DNA from: Candidatus Epulonipiscioides gigas
GTDB lineage: Bacteria > Bacillota > Clostridia > Lachnospirales > Cellulosilyticaceae
DNA: 43,507 bases
NCBI GenBank assembly: GCA_001983555.1
Contig: LJHE01000082.1
Span: 1 to 43,507 of the forward strand
Reading direction: 5' to 3'
The notes beneath the pieces are model-generated. The model ran no database searches. It was not told where the DNA came from and saw only the letters and a list, made by a program, of their open reading frames with translations. The position numbers were made by a program, and so were the translations under genes. The number at the start of each line of letters is the position of its first letter. Within the stretch, counting starts at the first letter, position 1. Of this stretch, positions 1 through 7,234 are shown piece by piece.

Positions 1-25
1 TAATTAAGTCCATATCACTATCCAT
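1..25 (-). CDS. 5' end of a downstream gene, possibly recG (partial)
   Basis: An ATG lies immediately after the fakA stop codon on the minus strand, and its frame stays open to the window edge, encoding MDSDMDLI. A second in-frame ATG 12 bases later would give MDLI. In many Firmicutes the ATP-dependent DNA helicase gene recG follows asp23 and fakA, so recG is the expected gene. Only eight codons are visible, so the identity rests on gene order alone. Confidence 0.3.
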
Positions 26-1648
26 TTATTCTGCAGAAATTATAAAATAATATACAGGTTGTTTACCAGAATGTAGCTCGATATCTGAATTAGGACAAAC
101 TTCAGTTGCTATTTGTTGATATTTAATAGCTGTTTGTTCATCTATATCTTCACCATAATATATTGTAATAATTTCGCTATCTGTATCTAGTTTACTTAAT
201 ATATCTTTAAAAGTATCTTCTAAACGTTCATTATGAGATACTATTTCATTTTCTAAAATACCAAGATATTGACCTTGTTTAATCTTTTCCCCTTTAATTT
301 TAGTATCTCTAACTGCAATAGTTATTTGTGCGGTGGTAATTGTATCAATTGTTGCTTTCATCTTATTTGCAATTTCATCTATATCAGTTAAAGAATTATC
401 ATATACAAACATAGCAGAAATACTTTCAACTACACTTTCAGTTGGTATAACTATAACTTTTATATTTTCTACTGCTTTTGCAGCCTGATTTGCTGTTAAG
501 ATAATGTTTTTATTATTCGGCATAATAATAACTTGTTTAGCTTGAGTTTTATAAATAGCATCTATAATATCTTCTGTACTAGGGTTCATTGTTTGTCCAC
601 CTTCGACAATAACATCGACACGTAAGCTCTCTAAAATTTTTACAAATCCAGCACCTGTAGCAACAGAAACAAATCCTATTTCTTTTTTTATAGTTTTTGA
701 CTCTTCTTTATTAACTATTGCTGTGTGTTGTTCTTTCATATTTTCAATTTTTATACTGGTTAGAGCACCAAAGTTTAGTGCATGTGTTAGAGCAAGCCCT
801 GGATCATTTGTATGAACATGAACTTTTATATAATCATCATCCGAAACTACAACTAAACTATCTCCTATTGTGCTTAAATATTCTTTTGTCTTTTCTTCAT
901 TGTAAGATTTTCGCTCTTTTTTAACAATAAATTCAGTACAATATGCAAAATTAATATCTTCTGTGTTAAACTTTTCTATTGCAACTGCTTTTTTGGGTGA
1001 AGTTGTTTTTTTTATTTCAATATCTATTTCACCTAAAACAACTCTTGCAGCACCTTCAAATATTGCCATAAGTCCTGCACCACCGGCATCTACAACACCC
1101 GCTTCTTTTAATACTGGAAGCATATATTGTGTTTGTGCAAGGACAGAATATCCATGAGTAATTATTTCTTTTAAAAAGCTCTGTGCATCTGTTGCAGTTT
1201 TATAAAGAATTGTTGCAATGTTTGAAACTTCTTTTGCAACTGTTAAAATTGTACCTTCTTTTGGCTTCATAACTGCTTTATATGCTGTTGCAACTGCAAG
1301 TTTTGTGGCTTTTGCAAGGACTCTAGCATCAACAGAATCATTTGTACCAAGGCCTTTAACAAAACCTCTTATAAGTTGAGATAAAATTACTCCTGAATTT
1401 CCTCTAGCTCCTCGCAGAGCACCGCCAGCAAAAGCTTTCCCAATTGTTTCTATGGTAACATTTTCCACTTCTTCAACTTCTTTAGCTGCAAAAAGCATTG
1501 TAAGTGACATATTAGTTCCAGTATCTCCGTCTGGAACAGGGAAAACATTAAGTTCATTTATCATTTCCTTTTTTTCATCTAACCATAAAGCAGCACTTAC
1601 TATCATTTTTTGAAGTAATTTTGCATCGATTGTTTGTGTGGTATTCAC
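26..1648 (-). CDS. fakA: Fatty acid kinase ATP-binding subunit FakA (DhaL/YloV family)
   Basis: FakA phosphorylates fatty acids carried by a FakB (DegV-family) protein, feeding exogenous fatty acids into phospholipid synthesis in the cytoplasm. The 540-residue length is normal. An N-terminal DhaL-type kinase domain (about residues 8-200) carries the Mg/ATP motif VPDGDTGTNMS near residue 38 and the GGALRGARGNSGVILSQ loop. A middle domain and a C-terminal DegV-like region follow. The start is a GTG; the AAAGGAG ribosome site lies about 12 bases upstream, which is a little far, so the start is less certain than the frame. It sits 28 bases downstream of the asp23-like gene, the usual Firmicutes arrangement, and is probably cotranscribed with it. 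No fakB gene is in the window. Confidence 0.9.
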   Translation of the reverse strand: MNTTQTIDAKLLQKMIVSAALWLDEKKEMINELNVFPVPDGDTGTNMSLTMLFAAKEVEEVENVTIETIGKAFAGGALRGARGNSGVILSQLIRGFVKGLGTNDSVDARVLAKATKLAVATAYKAVMKPKEGTILTVAKEVSNIATILYKTATDAQSFLKEIITHGYSVLAQTQYMLPVLKEAGVVDAGGAGLMAIFEGAARVVLGEIDIEIKKTTSPKKAVAIEKFNTEDINFAYCTEFIVKKERKSYNEEKTKEYLSTIGDSLVVVSDDDYIKVHVHTNDPGLALTHALNFGALTSIKIENMKEQHTAIVNKEESKTIKKEIGFVSVATGAGFVKILESLRVDVIVEGGQTMNPSTEDIIDAIYKTQAKQVIIMPNNKNIILTANQAAKAVENIKVIVIPTESVVESISAMFVYDNSLTDIDEIANKMKATIDTITTAQITIAVRDTKIKGEKIKQGQYLGILENEIVSHNERLEDTFKDILSKLDTDSEIITIYYGEDIDEQTAIKYQQIATEVCPNSDIELHSGKQPVYYFIISAE

Positions 1649-1676
1649 TAGTTATCGCATCTCCTTTAAAATAAAT

Positions 1677-2030
1677 TTAAGTGTCCAATCTAACACCTTC
1701 AACAAAAATTTTAATTAATCCAACTTTTACATCCAACATTTCTTTTAACTTGTATCTTATAGTATTCATTAAATTATCAGTGACAGCAGATATTTTTGTT
1801 CCATATTCTATAATTATATGAAACTCTATATTAATATGATCTCCTTCTATACTTACTGCTATCCCTTTTGTAATATTATCTCGTAAAAGTAGTCTAACTA
1901 TTCCATCTTTTAAACTTCTTGATGCCATTCCAACAATTCCATAACACTCTCCTACGCAAATTCCACATATTCCAGTAATTACTTGCTCATTTATTTCAAT
2001 ATCTCCACATTTATTGGTAAATTTTTGCAT
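1677..2030 (-). CDS. Asp23/Gls24 family protein (YloU-like)
   Basis: A small cytoplasmic protein of the Asp23/Gls24 (DUF322) family, whose members form membrane-associated assemblies linked to alkaline or envelope stress. Its biochemical role is not settled. The 117 residues match the YloU subgroup: an N-terminal segment around GDIEINEQVITGICGICV is followed by the alternating hydrophobic pattern (IAVSIEGDHINIEFHIIIEYG) typical of the family. An AAGGAGG ribosome site precedes the ATG. It is first in the minus-strand unit that continues into fakA, a conserved pairing that supports both calls. Confidence 0.85.
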   Translation of the reverse strand: MQKFTNKCGDIEINEQVITGICGICVGECYGIVGMASRSLKDGIVRLLLRDNITKGIAVSIEGDHINIEFHIIIEYGTKISAVTDNLMNTIRYKLKEMLDVKVGLIKIFVEGVRLDT

Positions 2031-2055
2031 ATAAAATAAAACCTCCTTATTACTA

Positions 2056-2084
2056 ATTAATCATAGCTTATCACATGTTGTCAA
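2056..2084 (-). promoter_or_regulatory. Promoter for asp23-fakA
   Basis: On the minus strand there is a perfect TTGACA -35 (2079-2084) and, 17 bases on, an ATTAAT -10-like hexamer (2056-2061), about 25 bases before the asp23 start codon. The -35 is strong and the -10 is poor, so the exact -10 is uncertain. Confidence 0.5.
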
Positions 2085-2133
2085 AAATGTCTAATAATTA
2101 TTTTTTTATAAAACTAGTATAAATTTTGCATAT

Positions 2134-2143
2134 TTGGTATAAT
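2134..2143 (+). promoter_or_regulatory. Extended -10 promoter for mupG-EIIA
   Basis: A TTTGG extension precedes a perfect TATAAT at 2138-2143, 42 bases before the mupG start, giving the TGnTATAAT extended -10 pattern. No good -35 lies 17 bases upstream. It is divergent from the asp23 promoter in the same intergenic space. Confidence 0.5.
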
Positions 2144-2184
2144 TTATTATTCTAAACCAAAATTTAAATTGGGAGAATTAAAAA

Positions 2185-3237
2185 ATGGATTTTAAAATTG
2201 GATATTCAACATATTTATCAACTTTTAAAGAACAGAAGCCTTTTTTAGATAGAATAAAAAAACAAGGTAGAATTATATTTACGTCATTGCACATACCAGA
2301 AGAAATTAATTCCACATATAAAAATCAAATTTTAAATATGTTACATTGGTTAAAAGAAAGAAATTTTTGTGTGATAGGAGATATATCAAGACGTACATTA
2401 GAACAATTTGATTGTACTTCAATAGCAGAAGTTGCAAACTATTTAAATATAGACATGCTAAGAATTGATTATGGATTTAGTGTATCTGAAATCATTGAAG
2501 TTGCAAAACAATATCCAATTGTATTTAATGCATCCACATTGGACAAAAAAAGTATAGAGCTCCTTAAAAATGATGTGGTAAATCTAAAAGCTTTGCACAA
2601 TTTTTACCCTAGAGCATATACTGCTCTTAGTATACATCAATTTGATAAAATTAATCGCTATTTACAAAATCAAAAAATAGATGTATACGGCTTTATTCCA
2701 AATATTAATATTCCTAGGTCCCCTATATTTGAAGGACTTCCCACATTAGAGCATCAACGACATGTATCACCTTATTTAAATGCTCTTGAGATGTGGGCAA
2801 CGGGACATGTTAACTGTGTATTATTAGGTGATTTAGGGCTTAATAACTTTGAGCTTGAATGCATAGAACGATTTGAAAATGAATATATTATCACTGTACC
2901 AATTCAGCTTGATAAAAAATATCATTATCTGTATAATAAAGTGTTTACTATTCGTATAGATTCTCCAGATTATGTATTAAGATTACAAGAATCAAGAGAA
3001 ATATCTACAATTGGTACAAATATTGAGCCCTATAATTGTATAATTCGAACATCTGGAGATATTACTTGTGATAATGCAAAATATCTTAGATATAGCGGTG
3101 AGATACAAATTATTAAAACCCAATTGCCTAAAGATGACAGAGTAAATGTAATAGGTAAAATTAATTTTCATTACAAGAATATTTGTCAATTTATACCTAA
3201 TGGGTATAAAATAAAATTATCAGAATTTGGAGGTTAA
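2185..3237 (+). CDS. mupG: MupG-like 6-phospho-N-acetylmuramidase (DUF871 family)
   Basis: A cytoplasmic glycosidase of the DUF871/MupG family, an N-terminal TIM barrel with a C-terminal cyclophilin-like domain. Characterised members cleave MurNAc-6-phosphate-GlcNAc imported by a PTS during cell-wall recycling. The 350 residues match the family. Visible features are the start KIGYSTYLSTFKEQKPFLDR, a barrel strand ending LRIDYGF, and the NIPRSPIFEGLPTLEHQRH segment conserved in the family, with a beta-rich C-terminal third from about residue 235. A GGGAG ribosome site precedes the ATG. The gene is five bases upstream of a PTS EIIA gene, consistent with a PTS-imported phosphosugar substrate. 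No murQ, murP or murR is in the window, so the exact substrate is inferred. Confidence 0.8.
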   Translation: MDFKIGYSTYLSTFKEQKPFLDRIKKQGRIIFTSLHIPEEINSTYKNQILNMLHWLKERNFCVIGDISRRTLEQFDCTSIAEVANYLNIDMLRIDYGFSVSEIIEVAKQYPIVFNASTLDKKSIELLKNDVVNLKALHNFYPRAYTALSIHQFDKINRYLQNQKIDVYGFIPNINIPRSPIFEGLPTLEHQRHVSPYLNALEMWATGHVNCVLLGDLGLNNFELECIERFENEYIITVPIQLDKKYHYLYNKVFTIRIDSPDYVLRLQESREISTIGTNIEPYNCIIRTSGDITCDNAKYLRYSGEIQIIKTQLPKDDRVNVIGKINFHYKNICQFIPNGYKIKLSEFGG

Positions 3238-3242
3238 TTTAA

Positions 3243-3713
3243 ATGTGGTCATTTAACAAGAAACAAGGATTAATATCACCTGTAAGCGGACAGTGTATTT
3301 CACTTAAAAATATTAATGACGAAGTATTTTCAAAATTAATGCTAGGGGATGGAATAGCAATAGAACCAACATCTGAAATTGTAGTCTCACCTGTAGATGG
3401 TATAGTTGAAGTTATTATGGAAGATACTTGTCATGCTGTTGGACTTAAAATGAAAAACGGAATAGAATTATTAATACATGTAGGAGTAGATACTGTTAAT
3501 TTACAAGGCAAGGGATTTAAATGTCTAGTAAAAGCTGGTGATAAAGTAAAAGTTGGGAGTCCACTTATTGAATTTAATAAAAAAATTATAGAAGATAATG
3601 GTTATAAAGCAACTGTAATTTTTATAGTTACTGATGACAAAGATAAAGAAATTAAGTTTAAAAATGAGACAGATTTAGTTTGTGCAGGAGAAGATATGGT
3701 GCTTGATATATAA
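3243..3713 (+). CDS. PTS glucose-family EIIA component
   Basis: A stand-alone cytoplasmic EIIA of the glucose/Crr family that passes phosphate from HPr to a membrane EIIB/EIIC permease. The 156-residue length fits a single domain. The two conserved histidines are visible: His64 in CHAVGLKMKNG, and the phospho-acceptor His79 in LLIHVGVDTVNLQGKGF. The gene begins five bases after mupG ends, its ribosome site TTGGAGG overlapping the end of mupG, so the two are cotranscribed and probably translationally linked. Pairing with MupG suggests it serves a MurNAc- or disaccharide-type PTS lacking its own EIIA, as MurP-type permeases do. No permease is in the window, so the partner is unknown. Confidence 0.85.
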   Translation: MWSFNKKQGLISPVSGQCISLKNINDEVFSKLMLGDGIAIEPTSEIVVSPVDGIVEVIMEDTCHAVGLKMKNGIELLIHVGVDTVNLQGKGFKCLVKAGDKVKVGSPLIEFNKKIIEDNGYKATVIFIVTDDKDKEIKFKNETDLVCAGEDMVLDI

Positions 3714-3739
3714 TTTTTTGGATATTTTTTCATTTAATT

Positions 3740-3778
3740 GGACATTCCTTTGATTTTTATAATGTGAATGTCCTTTTT
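3740..3778 (+). terminator. Rho-independent terminator after mupG-EIIA
   Basis: Perfect 8-bp arms GGACATTC (3740-3747) and GAATGTCC (3766-3773) are followed directly by TTTTT. It lies 27 bases after the EIIA stop codon. Confidence 0.85.
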
Positions 3779-3875
3779 GTATACTTTTTTATTTCTAAAA
3801 AAATAATTTTATCTAAGAAAATCTAAAAAAACAATAAACTTGTTTACTTTTTGTAATATAATAAATAACTAGTCC

Positions 3876-3903
3876 ATATACTTGTAATAAGTATATCTTT
3901 TTT
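3876..3903 (+). promoter_or_regulatory. Leader hairpin with T-run before the FMN_bind-like gene
   Basis: Perfect 8-bp arms ATATACTT (3876-3883) and AAGTATAT (3889-3896) around a 5-base loop are followed by C and six T. This is terminator architecture, only about 24 bases before the start codon of the next gene and just downstream of AT-rich promoter-like sequence (TATAAT at 3857-3862). If transcription starts upstream, it would act as an attenuator. No ligand-binding fold is evident. Confidence 0.45.
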
Positions 3904-3926
3904 GAATTATAAGAAAGGAGCAGTTT

Positions 3927-4421
3927 ATGTCGCGGCACAAATTTATAGTTATAAATTTAAGAGAATGGAAAGTCCCACTTCTTATGTTTGGTATTACCTC
4001 TTTTTGTTTTGTTAGTTATTTATCACTTTCTGCTGAAAGTAATAATATTAATACAATAGGAGTTATTTCACATGCTACTGCCTATGAAGATGGTATTTAT
4101 AAAGTAAATCTTACTATGGATGATACGGTTATAGGACTAGTAGTTACAGTTGAAGACGAATCCATTGTTTCTGTAAATTTAGAAAATTTTGATGACAAAG
4201 AACGAGCAACTTATCCTGATATAAATAAAAGCATTGGTGATGTACATGACTATGTAGTTTCAACACAATCAATTACATTGCCAGAGACGGAAAATATTTC
4301 AGAGGCTACAAGGCTTTTAATGGATGCAATTGGAGTTGCGTTATCTCAAGAGCCTATTATACTTAAAACGACTTATCAAGCACCACTTTTAGAAGAGCAT
4401 ATTGTAGAACCGACAAAATAA
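3927..4421 (+). CDS. Membrane-anchored FMN_bind-like protein
   Basis: I do not recognise a named protein. The 164 residues have a short basic N-terminus, one hydrophobic segment (about residues 17-36, VPLLMFGITSFCFVSYLSLS) acting as signal or anchor, and an extracytoplasmic domain. That domain opens YEDGIYKVNLTMDDTVIG and continues LVVTVEDESIVSVNLENF, the strand pattern of FMN_bind domains. The C-terminal part ISEATRLLMDAIGVALSQ aligns with the SGATRTS..gi..Av..Al segment that carries covalent or bound FMN, but the Ser-Gly-Ala-Thr motif reads Ser-Glu-Ala-Thr. AGGAG precedes the ATG. Flavin binding is therefore doubtful; it may be a structural or sensory relative. It lies between a terminator-like leader hairpin and a peptide/hairpin cassette and looks monocistronic. 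Confidence 0.55.
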   Translation: MSRHKFIVINLREWKVPLLMFGITSFCFVSYLSLSAESNNINTIGVISHATAYEDGIYKVNLTMDDTVIGLVVTVEDESIVSVNLENFDDKERATYPDINKSIGDVHDYVVSTQSITLPETENISEATRLLMDAIGVALSQEPIILKTTYQAPLLEEHIVEPTK

Positions 4422-4491
4422 AATTTTAACATTTATATACAAGTGATCTACTCTTTTCTGTGATAAGACTTAGAGGAGGGGGTTGTATCTC

Positions 4492-4566
4492 ATGTTTTTT
4501 AATCGAAATTTTATGTATAAAAAATTTTTTAGAGGGGCTGTCACTTTTAGGAAAAAATACTCCTAA
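4492..4566 (+). CDS. Putative 24-residue peptide of a toxin-like cassette
   Basis: A very strong ribosome site (GAGGAGGGGG at 4474-4482) sits nine bases before an ATG that opens a 24-codon frame encoding a basic, aromatic peptide (MFFNRNFMYKKFF, then RGAVTFRKKYS). The frame ends inside the strong hairpin described next. Short peptides with excellent ribosome sites whose last codons run into a terminator hairpin are the layout of Firmicutes type I toxin or holin-like peptide genes. However, this peptide lacks a clear membrane helix. An overlapping frame starting at GTG 4460 encodes a more hydrophobic stretch but reads through the ribosome site and the hairpin. Expression and function are unproven. 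Confidence 0.3.
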   Translation: MFFNRNFMYKKFFRGAVTFRKKYS

Positions 4567-4589
4567 GCGATGGAGGCCCCTTTTTGCAA
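4534..4589 (+). terminator. Long bulged hairpin, terminator-like
   Basis: AGGGGC (from 4534) pairs with GCCCCT followed by TTTT (to about 4587). Inside, TTTAGGA pairs with TCCTAAG around an A-rich loop, separated by a bulged region. The T-run makes it a plausible terminator of the small peptide transcript. The outer arm AGGGGCTGTCACTTT also resembles an insertion-sequence end, but no transposase or second end was seen. Confidence 0.5.
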
Positions 4590-4733
4590 TCTTTTACCTA
4601 ACTTTTAAAAAGTCCCTTAATCTTGTGCTCCTGAGATTTTAAAAATTGGCATACTAACAAAAAATAATTTTTTTTATATAGAGTGTTACAACCCTATAAA
4701 CAGATTTTACACTTTTTTTAGTACTGATAGATA

Positions 4734-6773
4734 TTACTTGATCGTAATTTCAAAATTTGTACACATATCACCTGCAAACATAACGGCTCCATTCTCTGGA
4801 AGGGTAATATCTTTTTGATCATTAATCCAAGAATTATAAATACAAGCTCCTTGTTCATTATAAACCATAATAGCACCATTTCCAGTAGTTATTGAAAAGG
4901 ATAAAACTTTGCCTACCTGCTCTTCTTTTATACCATAATATTGTGAATAACCATTTCCATTAATAGTATATGTTTTTTCATCTAAATTAGGTATATCGTG
5001 CATAGTTCTATAAACATATCCATTTGTAGTTAAATATTCTACGCCATTTTCTTGAGATATAGTATATTTATTCCAATCTCGTCCAGCATCCTGTGGTATT
5101 TGATGTTGATGCATTAGTGTGTTTTCATCAATTATTTTTAGATTCCTAATATATCCATCTACTAAATTATAACTTGGCAATTTATACATTGGTGAATTAT
5201 ATAAACGTGAGCTATATTTTTCGCTTATTAATATATACATTTTATTAACCCTATCATCCCAAGCTTTTTGCACATTTTCATCGATAGGAGCAGGCTCGAT
5301 TTTTTGTGCCTGATAAAATGTTCCAATAAGAGGTACTAGTCCATCTATTTCTTGTATCTTCGTAGATTGTATATACGTTTCTCCATTTTCAGCTTCATCA
5401 AATTCTATTTCAAAGCCAAAATTATTTCTAAATACTCCATCTCCTAGATGGTAATAAATTGATGGTGGATTATTAGGTTTGTCTAAATTAGTATATAGCA
5501 GTATAGAGTCAGTTATTTCAATTTTATAAATATCATAGTTGCTAACATATACTCCCTCATACTTTAAAATATCAGCATCAATTGGTTTTGTAAAAGTTGG
5601 TTGTTCAAGATCACTTATATATTTACCAAATTCTATGTTCTCTTTAGCTAACTCATCAACTAACATTTGAGCACCCATCATCAGTGCATGTTTGCCATGT
5701 CCTCCGCGTACATTTACTGCTACCACTAAATCATGTTCTGGAATAACAATTAAATTTGAATGAAGAGGATTAAAATCTCCCATCTTAGTTACAACTTTTA
5801 TATCTTGCTCAAAAAATGGATATAACTCTACATCATCCCAACCAAGTCCATATTGTGCAAATGTATCTTCTTCACCATGCCATAAACCTTTTGCATATTC
5901 AGGAGCTACAGTAGCACCAATAGCTTCTGGTGACAAAAATCCATTATAAGTAAATATTTCTCCAAATCTGCAGAGGTCTTCTGCAGTACTATATATTCCT
6001 GCTGAACCAATTAGGTTATTATTTTCTATAGAGTTATCTGGATTTTGACCAGTGTATGTTACAATTATTCGGTCACGTTCAAACTTATCTTGTGGTGTTT
6101 TTGTATTTTGCATACCTAATGGAGCACAAATTTTTTGTGCAATAAATTCAGTGAATGATAGTTTACTTACACGCTCTACTACGATTTCTGCCATAGTAAA
6201 TCCATCACTACAATACGTAGAATATTCCCCAGGATCAGCTTTTAAAACTTGTGTTTTTAAAGTTTCAAGTAAACTATCATGAGCTATCGTATCATTGTCA
6301 TTATATAATAAAACATTATTTTTAGTTGAACCCATCAATCCAGATGAATGATTTAATAACATTCTTATAGTAATATCTTTATATCTTTCGTCAGCCATAG
6401 TAAATTCAGGTATATATGTAGTCACAGGTTCATCTAGGTCAACTTTTCCCTCATCTACAAGCATCATAATTGCAGAGGTTGCAAACATTTTACTAACTGA
6501 TGCAATTGGAAACATAGTATCAGTAGTTACTGGTACTTCTTCCTTACCGTTACTAACTACATTAGATAAAATAATTTCGCCATCTTTCATCAAAGCATAT
6601 TGTACGCTTGTTACTTTAGCTTGCTCTATTATTAAATTTGCATAATCTATAGCTTTCTGGGCATTGATAACTTCTACACTTTGAGCTTCTATTACATTTT
6701 TTTCATTAGCATATATACTTGTAGATGAAATCACAAGCCCTGTCATTAATAAAAATGATATCCATTTTTTCAT
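4734..6773 (-). CDS. Secreted serine hydrolase, class C beta-lactamase/DD-peptidase fold
   Basis: The 679-residue protein begins with a signal peptide (MKKWISFLLMTGLVISSTSIYA, cleavage near residue 22). The catalytic domain (about residues 35-380) belongs to the beta-lactamase/esterase-B family. The nucleophile motif SVSK is at residues 92-95 in FPIASVSKMF, a second motif lies in GEYSTYCSDGF near residue 186, and a GGHG segment near residue 357 sits where the HxG/KTG motif is expected. The second motif is usually Tyr-x-Asn (often YCN in this subgroup) and here reads Tyr-Cys-Ser. A long beta-rich C-terminal region (about 400-679) has no recognised domain. Secreted members include esterases, D-amino-acid peptidases and penicillin-binding-like hydrolases; the substrate here cannot be assigned. 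AAGGAG precedes the ATG. It stands alone between unrelated units. Confidence 0.75.
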   Translation of the reverse strand: MKKWISFLLMTGLVISSTSIYANEKNVIEAQSVEVINAQKAIDYANLIIEQAKVTSVQYALMKDGEIILSNVVSNGKEEVPVTTDTMFPIASVSKMFATSAIMMLVDEGKVDLDEPVTTYIPEFTMADERYKDITIRMLLNHSSGLMGSTKNNVLLYNDNDTIAHDSLLETLKTQVLKADPGEYSTYCSDGFTMAEIVVERVSKLSFTEFIAQKICAPLGMQNTKTPQDKFERDRIIVTYTGQNPDNSIENNNLIGSAGIYSTAEDLCRFGEIFTYNGFLSPEAIGATVAPEYAKGLWHGEEDTFAQYGLGWDDVELYPFFEQDIKVVTKMGDFNPLHSNLIVIPEHDLVVAVNVRGGHGKHALMMGAQMLVDELAKENIEFGKYISDLEQPTFTKPIDADILKYEGVYVSNYDIYKIEITDSILLYTNLDKPNNPPSIYYHLGDGVFRNNFGFEIEFDEAENGETYIQSTKIQEIDGLVPLIGTFYQAQKIEPAPIDENVQKAWDDRVNKMYILISEKYSSRLYNSPMYKLPSYNLVDGYIRNLKIIDENTLMHQHQIPQDAGRDWNKYTISQENGVEYLTTNGYVYRTMHDIPNLDEKTYTINGNGYSQYYGIKEEQVGKVLSFSITTGNGAIMVYNEQGACIYNSWINDQKDITLPENGAVMFAGDMCTNFEITIK

Positions 6774-6880
6774 AAATTATTCTCCTTTTAAATTTGTATT
6801 AAAATTATTTCATTTTAATAATACAAGTTTAATATTTTTTTCTTATTTTGTCAATATTGGTTTTTATTTTCTACAAAAAA

Positions 6881-6925
6881 AAGAGACATCTCCTATGATA
6901 TAATAAGTTTACAGGAGTGTCTCTT
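6881..6925 (+). promoter_or_regulatory. Hairpin burying the ribosome site of a transposase remnant
   Basis: AAGAGACATCTCCT (6881-6894) pairs, with one bulged base, with AGGAGTGTCTCTT (6913-6925). The AGGAG ribosome site of the following ATG lies within the 3' arm. Such hairpins near insertion-sequence ends limit translation from read-through transcripts. It may also be part of the element's terminal repeat. Confidence 0.45.
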
Positions 6926-7142
6926 ATGCAAACTATTATACAACAATTTTTAGATAATGTCAGTACTTTAATTGAAAATTTTAATAACTTTAACTGATTT
7001 CGTAATTGAAGTAGAGACTTTAACTGATGAGCTAGGTAGAAATATGGTGAAAGAAAGCATTAGTAATAAAAATGAGAAAAACAGCTCATCTATATAGAGC
7101 TTTAAAAAATTACCGCATCGTATATACTATTTTCCTAAAGTA
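6926..7142 (+). pseudogene. Degenerate ISLre2-like transposase N-terminal fragment
   Basis: From the ATG at 6926 the frame encodes MQTIIQQFLDNVSTLIENF and stops at 6995-6997. The next frame, from 6993, continues with TDFVIEVETLTDELGRNMV then KESISNKNEKNSS. A further shift at about 7090 gives RALKNYRIVYT before a stop at 7140-7142. The string of a helical start, an E-x-LTDELGRNMVKE segment and then NSSxxRxxxNYxIV recalls the N-terminal region of ISLre2 (UPF0236) transposases. The remaining several hundred residues are absent, the GH86-like promoter beginning at 7172. The fragment is therefore a frameshifted, truncated remnant. The family call is from recalled patterns and would need a profile search. 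Confidence 0.5.
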
Positions 7143-7171
7143 AATTGATACGACCAATAACATGTTATTTA

Positions 7172-7200
7172 TTGACATATAATACTAAATATAGTATATT
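7172..7200 (+). promoter_or_regulatory. Promoter with operator-like palindrome for the GH86-like gene
   Basis: TTGACA (7172-7177) and TATATT (7195-7200) are 17 bases apart, ending 34 bases before the start codon. ATACTA-AATA-TAGTAT (7182-7197) is an exact inverted repeat filling the spacer and touching the -10, an ideal place for a repressor. No regulator gene is adjacent. Confidence 0.6.
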
Positions 7201-7234
7201 TAACTTAAATTTACATAAAAAAGGAGATATTAAA

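Noticed and set aside
4460-4642. A 60-codon frame starting at GTG through the peptide/hairpin cassette
   Set aside because: It reads through the strong ribosome site and the whole terminator-like hairpin; the ATG at 4492 is far better placed. Kept only as an alternative.
7145-7234. Longer start for the GH86-like gene
   Set aside because: It would place about 30 residues before the signal peptide and overlap the promoter; AAAGGAG directly precedes the ATG at 7235.
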